A stretch of DNA of 64,000 nucleotides from positions 20,646 to 84,645 of the forward strand of contig JBBRMM010000016.1 of the NCBI GenBank assembly GCA_038230835.1, written 5' to 3'. A model generated the notes under the pieces. The model had not been told where the DNA came from. It was given only the letters and a program-made list of their open reading frames with translations, and ran no database searches. Positions 24,658 through 32,612 of the stretch are shown one piece after another. The translations under genes were made by a program, and so were the position numbers. Position 1 is the stretch's first letter, and each line of letters starts with the position of its first letter. The stretch comes from DASUHT01 sp038230835 (GTDB lineage Bacteria > Actinomycetota > Thermoleophilia > Gaiellales > JAICJC01).

Positions 24658-25353
24658 GTGCGCCACAATCCGCGGATGACGTTATTGGGAAGCCGGGCGT
24701 TGGCCGCGGCTTCGGGTCTGGATGTCCAAGTCTCTCGGGTACCGCAGAGGAGCGGCTGGGCACATTGGGATGCCTGGGGGATCACGCTTTTGGCCGCGAC
24801 GGTAGCCGCCGTGGTCCTGGCCTTCCTGCTCTGGTGGCGCCTCCTGCGAGGCTGGTCCCACCATCCGTACCGACGGCTGGTATTCGGGTCCATGGCCTCG
24901 GCCGGCCGGAATATCGCGCTGCTGCTGTCGGTGGCCACGGTCGCGCACATCCTGGGTTGGACTCTGTGGGGATCAACTATCTTCGGTGGATTAGTCTTGG
25001 GTCTCGGCGCAATACTCACGGTTTGGGCTGGCCTGACCTTCGCAACGCAGTTTTCGGAGCGCATGGCCCGTTATGACCAGCGATTTCCTCATGCGGCGGC
25101 ACGGTTTGCCGACCTTCCCCGGCCCAAGGTTCGAGAGAGTATGTACCCCTTCGTCTGCGCCGCAGCCGTTGGCTTCGTCGGCTACTTCTCATTTCTTGGG
25201 CACACTTTCAACCATGTGTTCCATGAGGGCAACTGGATCATCGGCGGGATCGCCGGATGGTCCATCGGCACCCTCGTACACATGCAACGGACATGGGTGT
25301 CAGCTCCCGCTGATCCGCGGCCTGACAAGCCCTCGCGTCGCCGCAAACGCTAG
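24658..25353 (+). CDS. Multi-pass membrane protein, function unknown
   Basis: The 231-aa protein has about four membrane segments (around residues 40-60, 83-105, 108-128 and 165-205), with a His-containing last pair (FLGHTFNHVFHEGNWIIGG) and a basic tail, DKPSRRRKR. His residues near a membrane face might bind metal, in keeping with the surroundings, but this is a guess. Start GTG 24658 or ATG 24676. It diverges from the propeller gene. Confidence 0.6.
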   Translation: MRHNPRMTLLGSRALAAASGLDVQVSRVPQRSGWAHWDAWGITLLAATVAAVVLAFLLWWRLLRGWSHHPYRRLVFGSMASAGRNIALLLSVATVAHILGWTLWGSTIFGGLVLGLGAILTVWAGLTFATQFSERMARYDQRFPHAAARFADLPRPKVRESMYPFVCAAAVGFVGYFSFLGHTFNHVFHEGNWIIGGIAGWSIGTLVHMQRTWVSAPADPRPDKPSRRRKR

Positions 25354-25382
25354 TTGGATGTCGCACGTGGCGGTAGAATTAC

Positions 25383-25786
25383 CAAATTCGACCGGCGTCC
25401 CGGAATGGATATGGGCTGAAATTACGGCGTCGGCGACGGAACCAAACCTATGTCCACCAGGATCGCCCGGTCCGTTTCAGGCATCCTCCGATAGAGGTCC
25501 TCGGCGGTACGCGCGTCGAGCTGCTCAGCTGCTGCCGGGTCCGTCGGGCCTCCTGGGGGCAGCCGGCCTCCCAGCCACGCCGTCGGGTCGTCCTCGTTGG
25601 GCGCGGCCACACAGGTGATCTCATGCTGCAGGCTGGCACGGAGATCGGTCAGGTCCGGGTCGGCAACGGATGGCAGGTGCAGCTCGTCGAGGCCCTGGCG
25701 GAATATTACGAGGCAATCGCGCGCCCCGGCGTCTTCGGTAGTCGCAGGAGCGCACCGGCGCAGCGTCTTTGCGGCGAGCGCGTCAT
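25383..25786. repeat. Segmental duplication, copy 1 (truncated)
   Basis: This 404-bp stretch is nearly identical (about 96% by eye) to 27436-27842, in the same orientation. It begins CAAATTCGACC and ends GCGCGTCAT in both copies, and the flanks differ completely. Copy 2 continues into a complete gene. Copy 1 stops abruptly against a broken arsR-type gene. Confidence 0.88.
25422..25786 (-). pseudogene. 3' fragment of the 27475-28029 gene
   Basis: This encodes DALAAKTLRRCAPATTED through LVPSPTP, the C-terminal 120 residues of the protein encoded at 27475-28029, with scattered substitutions. The N-terminal membrane anchor is missing. The frame stays open into unrelated upstream sequence (to 26024) only by chance. 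Confidence 0.75.
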
Positions 25787-25884
25787 CCCGCGAGCATTTC
25801 GAATGCGGCCACAGCCGTTGCCACCTGAGCTTCGCTCGGGAGCTCGATCTCGTCGGCGGCACTGACATCTGCTCGTATGCGCAT
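25787..25884 (-). pseudogene. N-terminal stub of an ArsR-family regulator
   Basis: From ATG 25884 the strand reads MRIRADVSAADEIELPSEAQ and continues to AFEMLAG. In SmtB-like repressors this is the stretch just before the DPTRL helix. It breaks off exactly at the duplication boundary (25786). It faces away from the CDF gene at 25956, so it was probably the divergent regulator of that exporter. A CATACT box 7 bases before the ATG resembles the leaderless promoters of its relatives. Confidence 0.65.
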
Positions 25885-25955
25885 GTGTTGTAGTATGACA
25901 GAGTCGCGCCCGCACGACGCAGACGGCGCACCACCCACTGTGAGGGTCTCGACAT

Positions 25956-26879
25956 GTGTTCCTCGCCCGGACGCGTCCGATGAACCCGACTGCCAATGGC
26001 CGATCGGTGGAAGCAACTGCGCATGACGAGAGCGCGGACCGTCGGGACGCGAATCGGGCGATCGGGGTTTCAGCAGTCGGCCTGGCGATCACCGGCGGCG
26101 TCGAGCTGGCGCTCGCCATATTCACCGGCTCAGTGGCGCTCCTGGGAGACGCGCTCCATAACCTCTCCGATGTCTCGACTTCGGCCGTCGTCTTTCTCGG
26201 ATTCCGGATCTCGAAGCGACCGCCGTCCAAGCGCTATCCCTATGGCTACGAGCGCGCAGAGGACCTTGCCGGCCTCGGTGTCGCGCTCGTCATCTGGCTG
26301 AGTGCGGCATTCGCCGGCTACGAAAGCTACCGCAAGCTGGTGGGCGGCCAGGGGACAAGCCATGTCGGCATCGGCATGGCCGGCGCGGCGCTCGGCATCG
26401 TTGGCAATCAGGTCGTCGCGCGATACAAGGCGATCATCGGCAAGAGGATCCAGTCGGTCACGTTGGTGGCGGATGCCAAGCATTCATGGCTGGACGCGTT
26501 GTCATCTTTGGGTGCGCTGATTGGATTGCTGCTGGTCGCCACCGGACGGTCCTGGGGTGATCCCATCGCCGGGTTCGCAGTCACGCTCTTCATCCTCCAC
26601 GTGGGATGGGAAGTCACAGGAGAGGTGTTGCATCACCTGATGGACGGGATCGGCGAGGACATTCTGGAGACTGCACGCCGCGCCGCCTCCGAGGTCGCCG
26701 GTGTCGGCGAAGCGACCGCACGGGGCCGTTGGATGGGCCGCTCGCTGCACATCGAGGTTGAGGGCCACGTGGCTCCCGGCACCACCGTGGCGGCTGGGAA
26801 TGACATTGGCCAGCTCGTGGTCAGCCGTGTGTGTCAAGCAGTTCCAGAAGCCCGCGACGTGCGATTCATTCCAATCTAG
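25956..26879 (+). CDS. Cation diffusion facilitator family transporter
   Basis: The 307-aa CDF exporter has site-A residues in VALLGDALHNLSDVSTSAV and the second pair in ADAKHSWLDALSSLGA. Its C-terminal cytoplasmic domain is EEVLHHLMDG-like (here GEVLHHLMDGIGEDIL). It lacks the long His-rich N-terminus of the other two CDFs. GTG 25956 has GAGGG upstream; ATG 25980 is an alternative. Its likely regulator next door is destroyed, so it may be constitutive. Confidence 0.88.
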   Translation: MFLARTRPMNPTANGRSVEATAHDESADRRDANRAIGVSAVGLAITGGVELALAIFTGSVALLGDALHNLSDVSTSAVVFLGFRISKRPPSKRYPYGYERAEDLAGLGVALVIWLSAAFAGYESYRKLVGGQGTSHVGIGMAGAALGIVGNQVVARYKAIIGKRIQSVTLVADAKHSWLDALSSLGALIGLLLVATGRSWGDPIAGFAVTLFILHVGWEVTGEVLHHLMDGIGEDILETARRAASEVAGVGEATARGRWMGRSLHIEVEGHVAPGTTVAAGNDIGQLVVSRVCQAVPEARDVRFIPI

Positions 26880-27010
26880 GGGCGGACGGTGGCGCCGTCC
26901 TGTGTTCTCCTTGGGGAGCAATCGCCGATTACCTCCCACGACGATCCGATTCCAGGCTCACCAGAGGGTAGGCTCATTCCATGTCGGGAACCCAAGCGGT
27001 GTGAATCGCC

Positions 27011-27435
27011 ATCGTGTACGAGGCCATCGGACGGTTCTCCCATCCCCAATCTATCCAGGCGGGACTGGTTATCGCGTCGGCATTGATCGCGATTGCGGTG
27101 AACACGTTCATCACGTTCCGGTGGCGTGGCGAAGGGCAGAACCTGAACGTCCAGGCGGCGATGCTGCACGTTCTGGGCGACCTCGCGGCCTCAGTGGGGG
27201 TGGTGGTCGCCGCCGTCATCGTCCTCTCGACAGGCTGGCTGTACGCCGATCCGTTGATCTCCGTAGGTATCGCACTCCTGGTTTCCTGGGAAGCCATCCG
27301 GATTGTTCTCAGTACGGTCAACATCCTTCTCGAAGGCGTCCCCAAAGGGGATCAGCCTTGACGACGTCGAGGCCACCATCCTTTGCGAGCCGGGCGTGTC
27401 GTCCGTTCATGACCTGCATGTATGGGCTAACTACT
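27011..27435 (+). pseudogene. Broken cation diffusion facilitator gene
   Basis: The reading IVYEAIGRFSHPQSIQAGLV through ALLVSWEAIRIVLSTVNILLEGVPKG is the second half of a CzcD-type exporter. An extra G in the GGGG run at 27347-27350 shifts the frame; the family sequence resumes as ISLDDVEATIL and SVHDLHVW in the next frame, then is cut by duplication copy 2. The first membrane segments are missing too. The closest complete relative in the window is at 29363-30436. Confidence 0.85.
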
Positions 27436-27842
27436 CAAATTCGACCGGCGTCCCGGAATGGATATGGGCTGGAATTACGGCGTCGGCGACGGAACCAAAC
27501 CTAGGTCCACGAGGATCGCCCGGTCCGTTTCAAGCATCCTCCGATAGAGGTCCTCGGCGGTACGCGCATCGAGCCGCTGAGCTGCTGCCGGGTCCGTCGG
27601 GCCGCCTTGGGGGCAGCCGACCTCCCAGCCACGCCGGTTCGGGTCGTCCTCGTCGGGCGCGGCCACACAGGTGATCTCGAGCTGCAGGCTGGCGCGGAGA
27701 TCGGCCAGGTCCGCGTCGGCAACGGACGGCAGGTGCAGTTGGTCGAGCCCCTGGCGGAATATTACGAGGCAATCGCGCGCCCTGGTGTCTTCGGTAGTCG
27801 CTGGAGCGCACCGGCGCAGCGTCTTTGCGGCGAGCGCGTCAT
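27436..27842. repeat. Segmental duplication, copy 2
   Basis: This is 407 bp, matching 25383-25786 with one 3-base difference in length. It contains the last 120 codons of the 27475-28029 gene plus 39 bases beyond its stop. The left edge cuts the CDF pseudogene; at the right the gene continues intact. The two copies flank a 1.65-kb block carrying an exporter, in direct orientation. Confidence 0.88.
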
Positions 27843-28029
27843 AGGACGTAGCGCCGGGCAAGGGCGTAGGGCCGCCTGATCCTGCCAGACGCAGCACGCC
27901 CACGATTACGACCGGTACGAAGAGGAATGCGACGGCCAGCGCGGCAACCCACCGCCTCCTACGCCGTCCCGGCCGTGCGTAGAGCGACCACTCTGGCCGC
28001 GGTGCGTCGGGGGGGCGCGACCAGGCCAT
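27475..28029 (-). CDS. Single-pass membrane protein with Cys-containing outer domain
   Basis: The 184-aa protein has a basic stretch GRRRRRWVAALAVAFLFVPVVIVGVLRLAG (about residues 20-49) forming one membrane span. An outer domain has Cys residues in TLRRCAP, ARDCLVIF and EITCVAA, and in EVGCPQG. The even number could form two disulfides. The ATG at 28029 has GGGAGG just upstream. I recognise no family. A truncated duplicate lies at 25422-25786. Confidence 0.68.
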   Translation of the reverse strand: MAWSRPPDAPRPEWSLYARPGRRRRRWVAALAVAFLFVPVVIVGVLRLAGSGGPTPLPGATSYDALAAKTLRRCAPATTEDTRARDCLVIFRQGLDQLHLPSVADADLADLRASLQLEITCVAAPDEDDPNRRGWEVGCPQGGPTDPAAAQRLDARTAEDLYRRMLETDRAILVDLGLVPSPTP

Positions 28030-28494
28030 ACCGCCTCCCATTAGCCTCCGCCCACCGAGCACGCCGATGCTACCTCGCAGCCCCGACAGCGCGCCGTCCG
28101 CGGTCGCAGCGGGCTGAGAGGTCCCGCGACGTCGTGCGCATCTTCAGCCAACCTTCTCGCCACCCCCCTGCTCCCGTCACGCCCGCCTGAGTCGACGAGG
28201 GTGACGCGTTCGCGCCAGCATGCCGCTCCCATTAGTCGCATCCCGTATGAGACCGGAGGATGGTGGTGCCGATGTTCCTCCGAGGTCGTGCCGGAGAGAT
28301 TTGACGCCCTGTCCACCTTCAACGTGCACAGGTGATCACCGATGGCGAGTTTCGGGGTGCGGCCGAGAGAGCGTGGCTCGTGGACCCCTGTGATCGCGGG
28401 TTCTGCGGAGGCGCTCTCCGACATCTGTGAGCTCTCGTGACGATGGCGCGGGCTTCTCGGGCGCCCCTCGCCGCTCACGCGTGGGCCGCGTCTC
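28030..28494. other. Intergenic region without a clear gene
   Basis: About 465 bases. A minus-strand frame (28041-28478) is open and contains KLAIGDHLCTL, faintly like the start of MEDS-type sensor domains, but nothing continues it. I call no gene here. Confidence 0.4.
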
Positions 28495-29253
28495 CTATCC
28501 GAACGCCTCAGCGATAAGGAGATACGCCAGGAAGCCGACGAAGAAAACCCCTGTCGCCCATGGCGTCTCCGGCACTTCGTGAGCTTCGGTGAGGAGCTCC
28601 TCTGTGACTAGGTACATGAGGGCGACGGCGCCGAAGGCGAGCATGGTGGCGACCACGCCAGGGGAGGCGCCGCGGAGGAGGACCACGCCGACAACCGCGC
28701 CGACCATTGGGAGCACGGCGATGGCGCTGGTGATCGCGATCGTCACTGCCCGGCTGGCGCCGCCAGTGAGAAGGGCGCCGGCCGTGGACAGACCGAGGAA
28801 GAGCAGCTCCATGGTGAGCGCGACTGCGAGAAGAGCGCCCTGGCGGGCCCCGGCGGCGAAACCGGCGCCTAGCACGAGTCCGTCGATCAGGACGTCGATG
28901 GCGGTGGCTGCGATCAGGCCGGCCTGAGCGCCAAGCACCGCGTTAGACCTCCGGCGTGAGTCGCCGGTCTGCGGCGCGCCTTGTTCGAGGCGACGGGAGA
29001 CTGCGCCCAGCGTCAGCATGGCTCCGATCCCAAGTGCGAAGCCGACGATGGCGACGATCTCTGACTGCCGCCGGACCTCGGGGATCACCTCGACCGCCAC
29101 CGCTGCGAATACGATCCCTGCGGCGGCGTGCTGCACGAAGCTGGCCAGCGCCGGCCCGGGCCGGCGGATGGTCGCCAGGGCCCCACCGACAATGGTGGCC
29201 GAGACAGGCACCAGAGTGAACAGCGTCGCATGAAGCAGCGGACTCACCCACAC
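28495..29253 (-). CDS. ZIP-like metal transporter family protein
   Basis: The 252-aa protein has seven or eight membrane segments. Segment 2 carries QHAAAGIVFAAVAVEVIPEV, and a middle segment DVLIDGLVLGAGFAAG replaces the usual HNxPEG metal site of ZIP proteins by DxxIDG. The second site is TMELLFLGLSTAGA (usually HExPE). The fold is ZIP-like, but key His residues are changed to Asp, Glu or Met, so it may move a different cation or serve as a regulator. GTG 29253 has a weak GATGAGG upstream. Confidence 0.72.
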   Translation of the reverse strand: MWVSPLLHATLFTLVPVSATIVGGALATIRRPGPALASFVQHAAAGIVFAAVAVEVIPEVRRQSEIVAIVGFALGIGAMLTLGAVSRRLEQGAPQTGDSRRRSNAVLGAQAGLIAATAIDVLIDGLVLGAGFAAGARQGALLAVALTMELLFLGLSTAGALLTGGASRAVTIAITSAIAVLPMVGAVVGVVLLRGASPGVVATMLAFGAVALMYLVTEELLTEAHEVPETPWATGVFFVGFLAYLLIAEAFG

Positions 29254-29362
29254 GCCTCATCGACCGCGGGGATGGTAAGGGCGATCACGAACATGCGATG
29301 ACCTCGTGCGGTTCGGGGGCGAGCATACGGACCTCGACGCGCGAGCTGCGCACCCGTGACAA

Positions 29363-30436
29363 CTATGCGGACGTTCCTCCCTCCGGCCGGTGGCGCCTGC
29401 GCTGCCTCGAGGCGCCAGGTGTCATCTGCACCAGCGGCGCCTGCATGTGGTCGACCTGCAGGGTGGTGTGGTCGATCCCGTAGTGCTCAGCGAGAAGTTG
29501 CTCTAGGTCACGGCGGGCGGCGTGACAATCGCAATCGGCGTCGACGAGCACGTGGGCGCTCAGCGTCGGCATTCCCGACGTGACCTCCCAGACATGGAGG
29601 TCGTGTACCTGGGCCACGCCGTGGTAATCGACCATCGACTGGCCGATCGCGCCCGGATCCATGCCCTTGGGCGCCATCTCCAAGAACACGCGAGCGGTGT
29701 CGCGCAGCAGGCCATAGGATGCCCGCAGCATCAAGGCGGCGACAAGCAGCGAGGCGATCGGGTCGGCCCGCTCGAAGCCAGTGATCAGGATGACGGCAGC
29801 GGCGATGGCGGTCCCGATGAAGGCGTAAAGATCAGTGACGATGTGCTGGAAGCTGCCCTCCACGTTGAGGCTCTGACGGTTCGCCTTGGCCAGCGCCCAG
29901 GACGCTGCGAGATTCACGACGACGCCCGCAAGCGCGACCGCGAGCATAAGCCGCCCCTCCACGTGCGCCGGGGAGATCAGACGGCGGATCGCCTCGTAGA
30001 TGACCAGCGCAGCGATCGCCAGCAGGCTCGCGCCGTTGAACTGGGCGCTGAGGATCTCCGAGCGCTTGAGCCCAAAGGTCGCAGCGCCCTCAGCGGGCTT
30101 CGCGGCGAGCCGGATGGTCACCAGGGAGAGCCCGAGCGCGGTGGCGTCGGTGAGCATGTGGCCGGCGTCGGCGAGCAGCGCCAGCGAGGACGCGAGGAAG
30201 CCGACCACGACCTCGGCAGCCATGAAGCCCAGGATCAGGGCAAACGCGATCGTGAGCGCACGCTTGTCTGCGTCCCGACTGACACCGTGAGAGTGGCCTC
30301 CGACGCCGTGGCTGTGGCCGTGCCCAGCCTCCGCATGAGGGTGATCGTCAGCGGCGTGGCCGTGGCCCTCGGGATGCTCGGGGGCACCCTCGCCCCCAAC
30401 GCCGCTCTGCCCGTGCTCGTGAGTGTCGCGGTTCAT
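29363..30436 (-). CDS. CzcD-type cation diffusion facilitator
   Basis: The 357-aa CDF exporter has a strongly His-rich N-terminus (HEHGQSG, GHGHAADDHPHAEAGHGHSH, GGHSHG). Site A is LALLADAGHMLTDATAL and the second pair HIVTDLYAFIG. The C-terminal domain has VHDLHVWEVTSGMPTLSAH and a final CDCHAAR. It diverges from the ArsR gene at 30462 with only 25 bases between start codons, so the regulator must control both. Confidence 0.92.
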   Translation of the reverse strand: MNRDTHEHGQSGVGGEGAPEHPEGHGHAADDHPHAEAGHGHSHGVGGHSHGVSRDADKRALTIAFALILGFMAAEVVVGFLASSLALLADAGHMLTDATALGLSLVTIRLAAKPAEGAATFGLKRSEILSAQFNGASLLAIAALVIYEAIRRLISPAHVEGRLMLAVALAGVVVNLAASWALAKANRQSLNVEGSFQHIVTDLYAFIGTAIAAAVILITGFERADPIASLLVAALMLRASYGLLRDTARVFLEMAPKGMDPGAIGQSMVDYHGVAQVHDLHVWEVTSGMPTLSAHVLVDADCDCHAARRDLEQLLAEHYGIDHTTLQVDHMQAPLVQMTPGASRQRRRHRPEGGTSA

Positions 30437-30448
30437 ATAAACCGACGT

Positions 30449-30454
30449 TAGAAT
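30449..30454 (+). promoter_or_regulatory. -10 element of a leaderless ArsR-type gene
   Basis: TAGAAT lies 7 bases before the ATG at 30462, within a 25-base divergent spacer. The distance fits a leaderless transcript, and no Shine-Dalgarno sequence is present. A repressor bound here would block both directions. Confidence 0.5.
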
Positions 30455-30461
30455 ACCCGCG

Positions 30462-30815
30462 ATGCCCGCTGACCGCTGCGATCTGCTCTGCCTCGATCTC
30501 CCACGGGCCGAGGCGCTGCGGCATCGCCGCCTCGACCGACGCAGTGCGGAGCTCTATGCGCGACGGGTCGGCGCTCTCGCCGACCCGACCCGCCTCACTA
30601 TCGCAGCCGCCCTGCGCGACGGCGGAGAGCTCTGTGTCTGCGACGTGGGCTGGATCGTCGAGCGCTCCCAAGCGCTCGTCTCCCACCATTTGCGCGCGCT
30701 TCATGACGCCGGGCTTGTCAGCAGCCGTCGTGACCGGCGCATGGTGCTCTACACGCTCACCGCTGATGGACTCGAGCTGATGGATGCCACGCTCGCGGTC
30801 ATGGTTGCGGTATGA
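30462..30815 (+). CDS. ArsR-family regulator, CmtR-like (Cd/Pb type)
   Basis: The 117-aa repressor starts with Cys-rich CDLLCLDLPRAEAL, as in CadC/CmtR-type sensors whose N-terminal Cys complete the metal site. GGELCVCDVGWIVERSQALVSHH gives the alpha-4 Cys pair and recognition helix. It overlaps the following transporter by 4 bases and diverges from the CzcD gene. Thiolate ligands favour Cd, Pb or Zn. Confidence 0.88.
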   Translation: MPADRCDLLCLDLPRAEALRHRRLDRRSAELYARRVGALADPTRLTIAAALRDGGELCVCDVGWIVERSQALVSHHLRALHDAGLVSSRRDRRMVLYTLTADGLELMDATLAVMVAV

Positions 30816-31471
30816 CGCTTCCGCTGGCGCACGCCTCGGTCACGCGCACCGCCGCGGTCCGCGCAGGCGTACGCGTCGAGCTGGTCACCATCGCCTGGAT
30901 GATCATCGAGGCAGTCGTCGCTATTGCCGCCGGGGTACTCGCACGCAGTGTCCTTCTCACCGCCTTCGGCTTCGATAGCATCATCGAGTTGATTAGTGGT
31001 GGAGTACTCCTGTGGCGGCTCGTGCTGGATGCTCGAGGTCATGCTACCGAGCGCGTTGAGACGGCGGAGCGGCGTGCGGCCTGGATCACGGCCATCCTGC
31101 TCGGCGTGCTCTGCGTCTACGTGGTCGCCACCTCAGTCGCCGGCGTCGCCACACAGACCCATCCCGAGGGCTCGATTGCCGGGCTGCTGGTCGCCGCGGC
31201 GGCGGTGGTCATCATGCCGCTGCTGGTGCGCAGCAAACGACGCATCGCCGGCGAGATCGGGAGTGCCGCTCTGCGCGCCGACGCGGCCTGCTCGGTCACG
31301 TGCGCCTATATGGCCGCTGCGCTGCTCCTGGGCGTGCTCGCGACCACCATCCTCGGCTGGTGGTGGGCAGATTACCCAGCCGCCATGATGCTGTTGGTCT
31401 GGCTCGTCCCCGAGACGCGCGAAGCTTTCGAGAAGGCGCGGACGGGCGAAGCGCACTGCGGCTGTTGCTAG
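30812..31471 (+). CDS. Small cation-efflux-like membrane protein
   Basis: This 219-aa protein has about six membrane segments. LLTAFGFDSIIELISGGVLLWRL corresponds to the CDF TM2 metal motif (D-x3-E instead of H/D-x3-D), and LRADAACSVTCAYMAAALLLG to the TM5 motif, with Cys in place of His. The C-terminus ends HCGCC and no cytoplasmic domain is present. It belongs to a short CDF-like family found next to CmtR regulators. The thiol ligands suggest Cd, Pb or Cu. Confidence 0.8.
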   Translation: MTLPLAHASVTRTAAVRAGVRVELVTIAWMIIEAVVAIAAGVLARSVLLTAFGFDSIIELISGGVLLWRLVLDARGHATERVETAERRAAWITAILLGVLCVYVVATSVAGVATQTHPEGSIAGLLVAAAAVVIMPLLVRSKRRIAGEIGSAALRADAACSVTCAYMAAALLLGVLATTILGWWWADYPAAMMLLVWLVPETREAFEKARTGEAHCGCC

Positions 31472-31524
31472 TCGCAGCGCCTGGCGCGGAATCAAGAACC
31501 TAGGCGATTTCTCCGGCCGCCTCC

Positions 31525-32076
31525 TCAGAGAATCCGCATCGCCAGGAATGCGAGGCCGAGCGCTACGAGAACCACGCCCGCAGCCCGCTCGGCGCCCTCT
31601 CGCAGGCCCTCGCTCAGGCGAGCACCCATCCTGACGCCGAGTTGAGCGGCGAGGAATGCCTGGGAGGCGATCAGAATGGCGGCAAGAACTATCGAGATTC
31701 GCAGCAGCCCGACCGAGAAGCCGATGGCCAGCTCGTCCAGGCTGATGCTCACTCCAAGCCCGATGACCGCCCACCCACGCGTTCTTGCGAGGATGCTCGC
31801 AGCCGCCCGTTCATCCGACTCGTCGCGGGGCCACAGCATGTAGCCGCCGAGAAGAACCAAGAGGCCACCGGCGATGTAGTCCGCGTTGCTCCCGATCGCA
31901 CCGCCCAGCCCGGCCCCGATGACGAAGCCGACAAGGGGCATCACACCCTCGAATAGCGCGAAGAGGAGCGATCCCCTGAGCCGGTCGCGCCGGTCCAGTC
32001 CGGCGACCCCGACAGCGGCGGCAACAGCGAAGGTATCGAGACCGAGCGGGATGATCAGGGCGAGCAGACGCAGCAC
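31525..32076 (-). CDS. mntP: Putative manganese efflux pump MntP
   Basis: The 183-aa protein has six membrane segments in two homologous halves. LGLDTFAVAAAVG begins the first, and SISLDELAIGFSVGL the second; the Asp in each is part of the MntP signature (LSMDAFAV-like). It should export Mn(II). The GTG start at 32076 has no strong ribosome-binding site. The gene converges on the 30812 transporter. Confidence 0.85.
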   Translation of the reverse strand: MLRLLALIIPLGLDTFAVAAAVGVAGLDRRDRLRGSLLFALFEGVMPLVGFVIGAGLGGAIGSNADYIAGGLLVLLGGYMLWPRDESDERAAASILARTRGWAVIGLGVSISLDELAIGFSVGLLRISIVLAAILIASQAFLAAQLGVRMGARLSEGLREGAERAAGVVLVALGLAFLAMRIL

Positions 32077-32361
32077 GTGGGGAGACTACGCTGCGGCGGA
32101 TTTTGTGGCCGGTGCGTCGAGCAGGGTCGCCGTTCCCGAGCACCGGGTTTGCCGGGTATGCAGTGGTGCGGCCCGCTGGCGGTAACCCCGCTGCAATTAT
32201 GCAAGCGGATCGGAACCGAACGCCTCGGATCCGAGAACGCGGTAACGGGTCGGCAACGACGACTGGACGACCCGGCGGTGGCCCGTAACTTCAGGGCATG
32301 CGACCTAAACGGCGACCGCACCACCGGAGCGTCGCTCCCCCCTGACGGGGCGTCAGCCGCA

Positions 32362-32574
32362 ATGAGCCTGGTCATCAGCGGCAAGCGACTTGATCGGGAG
32401 ATCGCGAGGAGGGGCTGGACATGCTCAGACCTCGCAAGAGCCGCAGGGCTCAGCGCCGCGACGGTCAGCGCGGCACGCACGGGCCGCCCCATCTCGCCTC
32501 GGACGGTGGGCGCGATCGCACGAGCACTCGCCGGAGCTCCGCCGATAGAGGAGGTCGACTCGCTCCTTCTCTGA
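32362..32574 (+). CDS. Small XRE-type helix-turn-helix regulator
   Basis: The 70-aa protein is a single Cro/CI fold: GKRLDREIARRGWTCSDLARAAGLSAATVSAARTGRPISP gives helices 1-4, with the recognition helix at SAATVSAAR. It is the size of a phage or plasmid repressor. The frame is open to 32077, but the upstream part has no homology; ATG 32362 starts just before the domain. It converges on the helicase gene. Confidence 0.7.
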   Translation: MSLVISGKRLDREIARRGWTCSDLARAAGLSAATVSAARTGRPISPRTVGAIARALAGAPPIEEVDSLLL

Positions 32575-32612
32575 CCCGACCGGCGGCCGCGGTACTCTCT
32601 CCGGCCAATTAG

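Noticed and set aside
28041..28478. MEDS-like sensor gene suggested by GDHLCTL
   Set aside because: Only a few residues resemble the family and nothing after them continues the domain.
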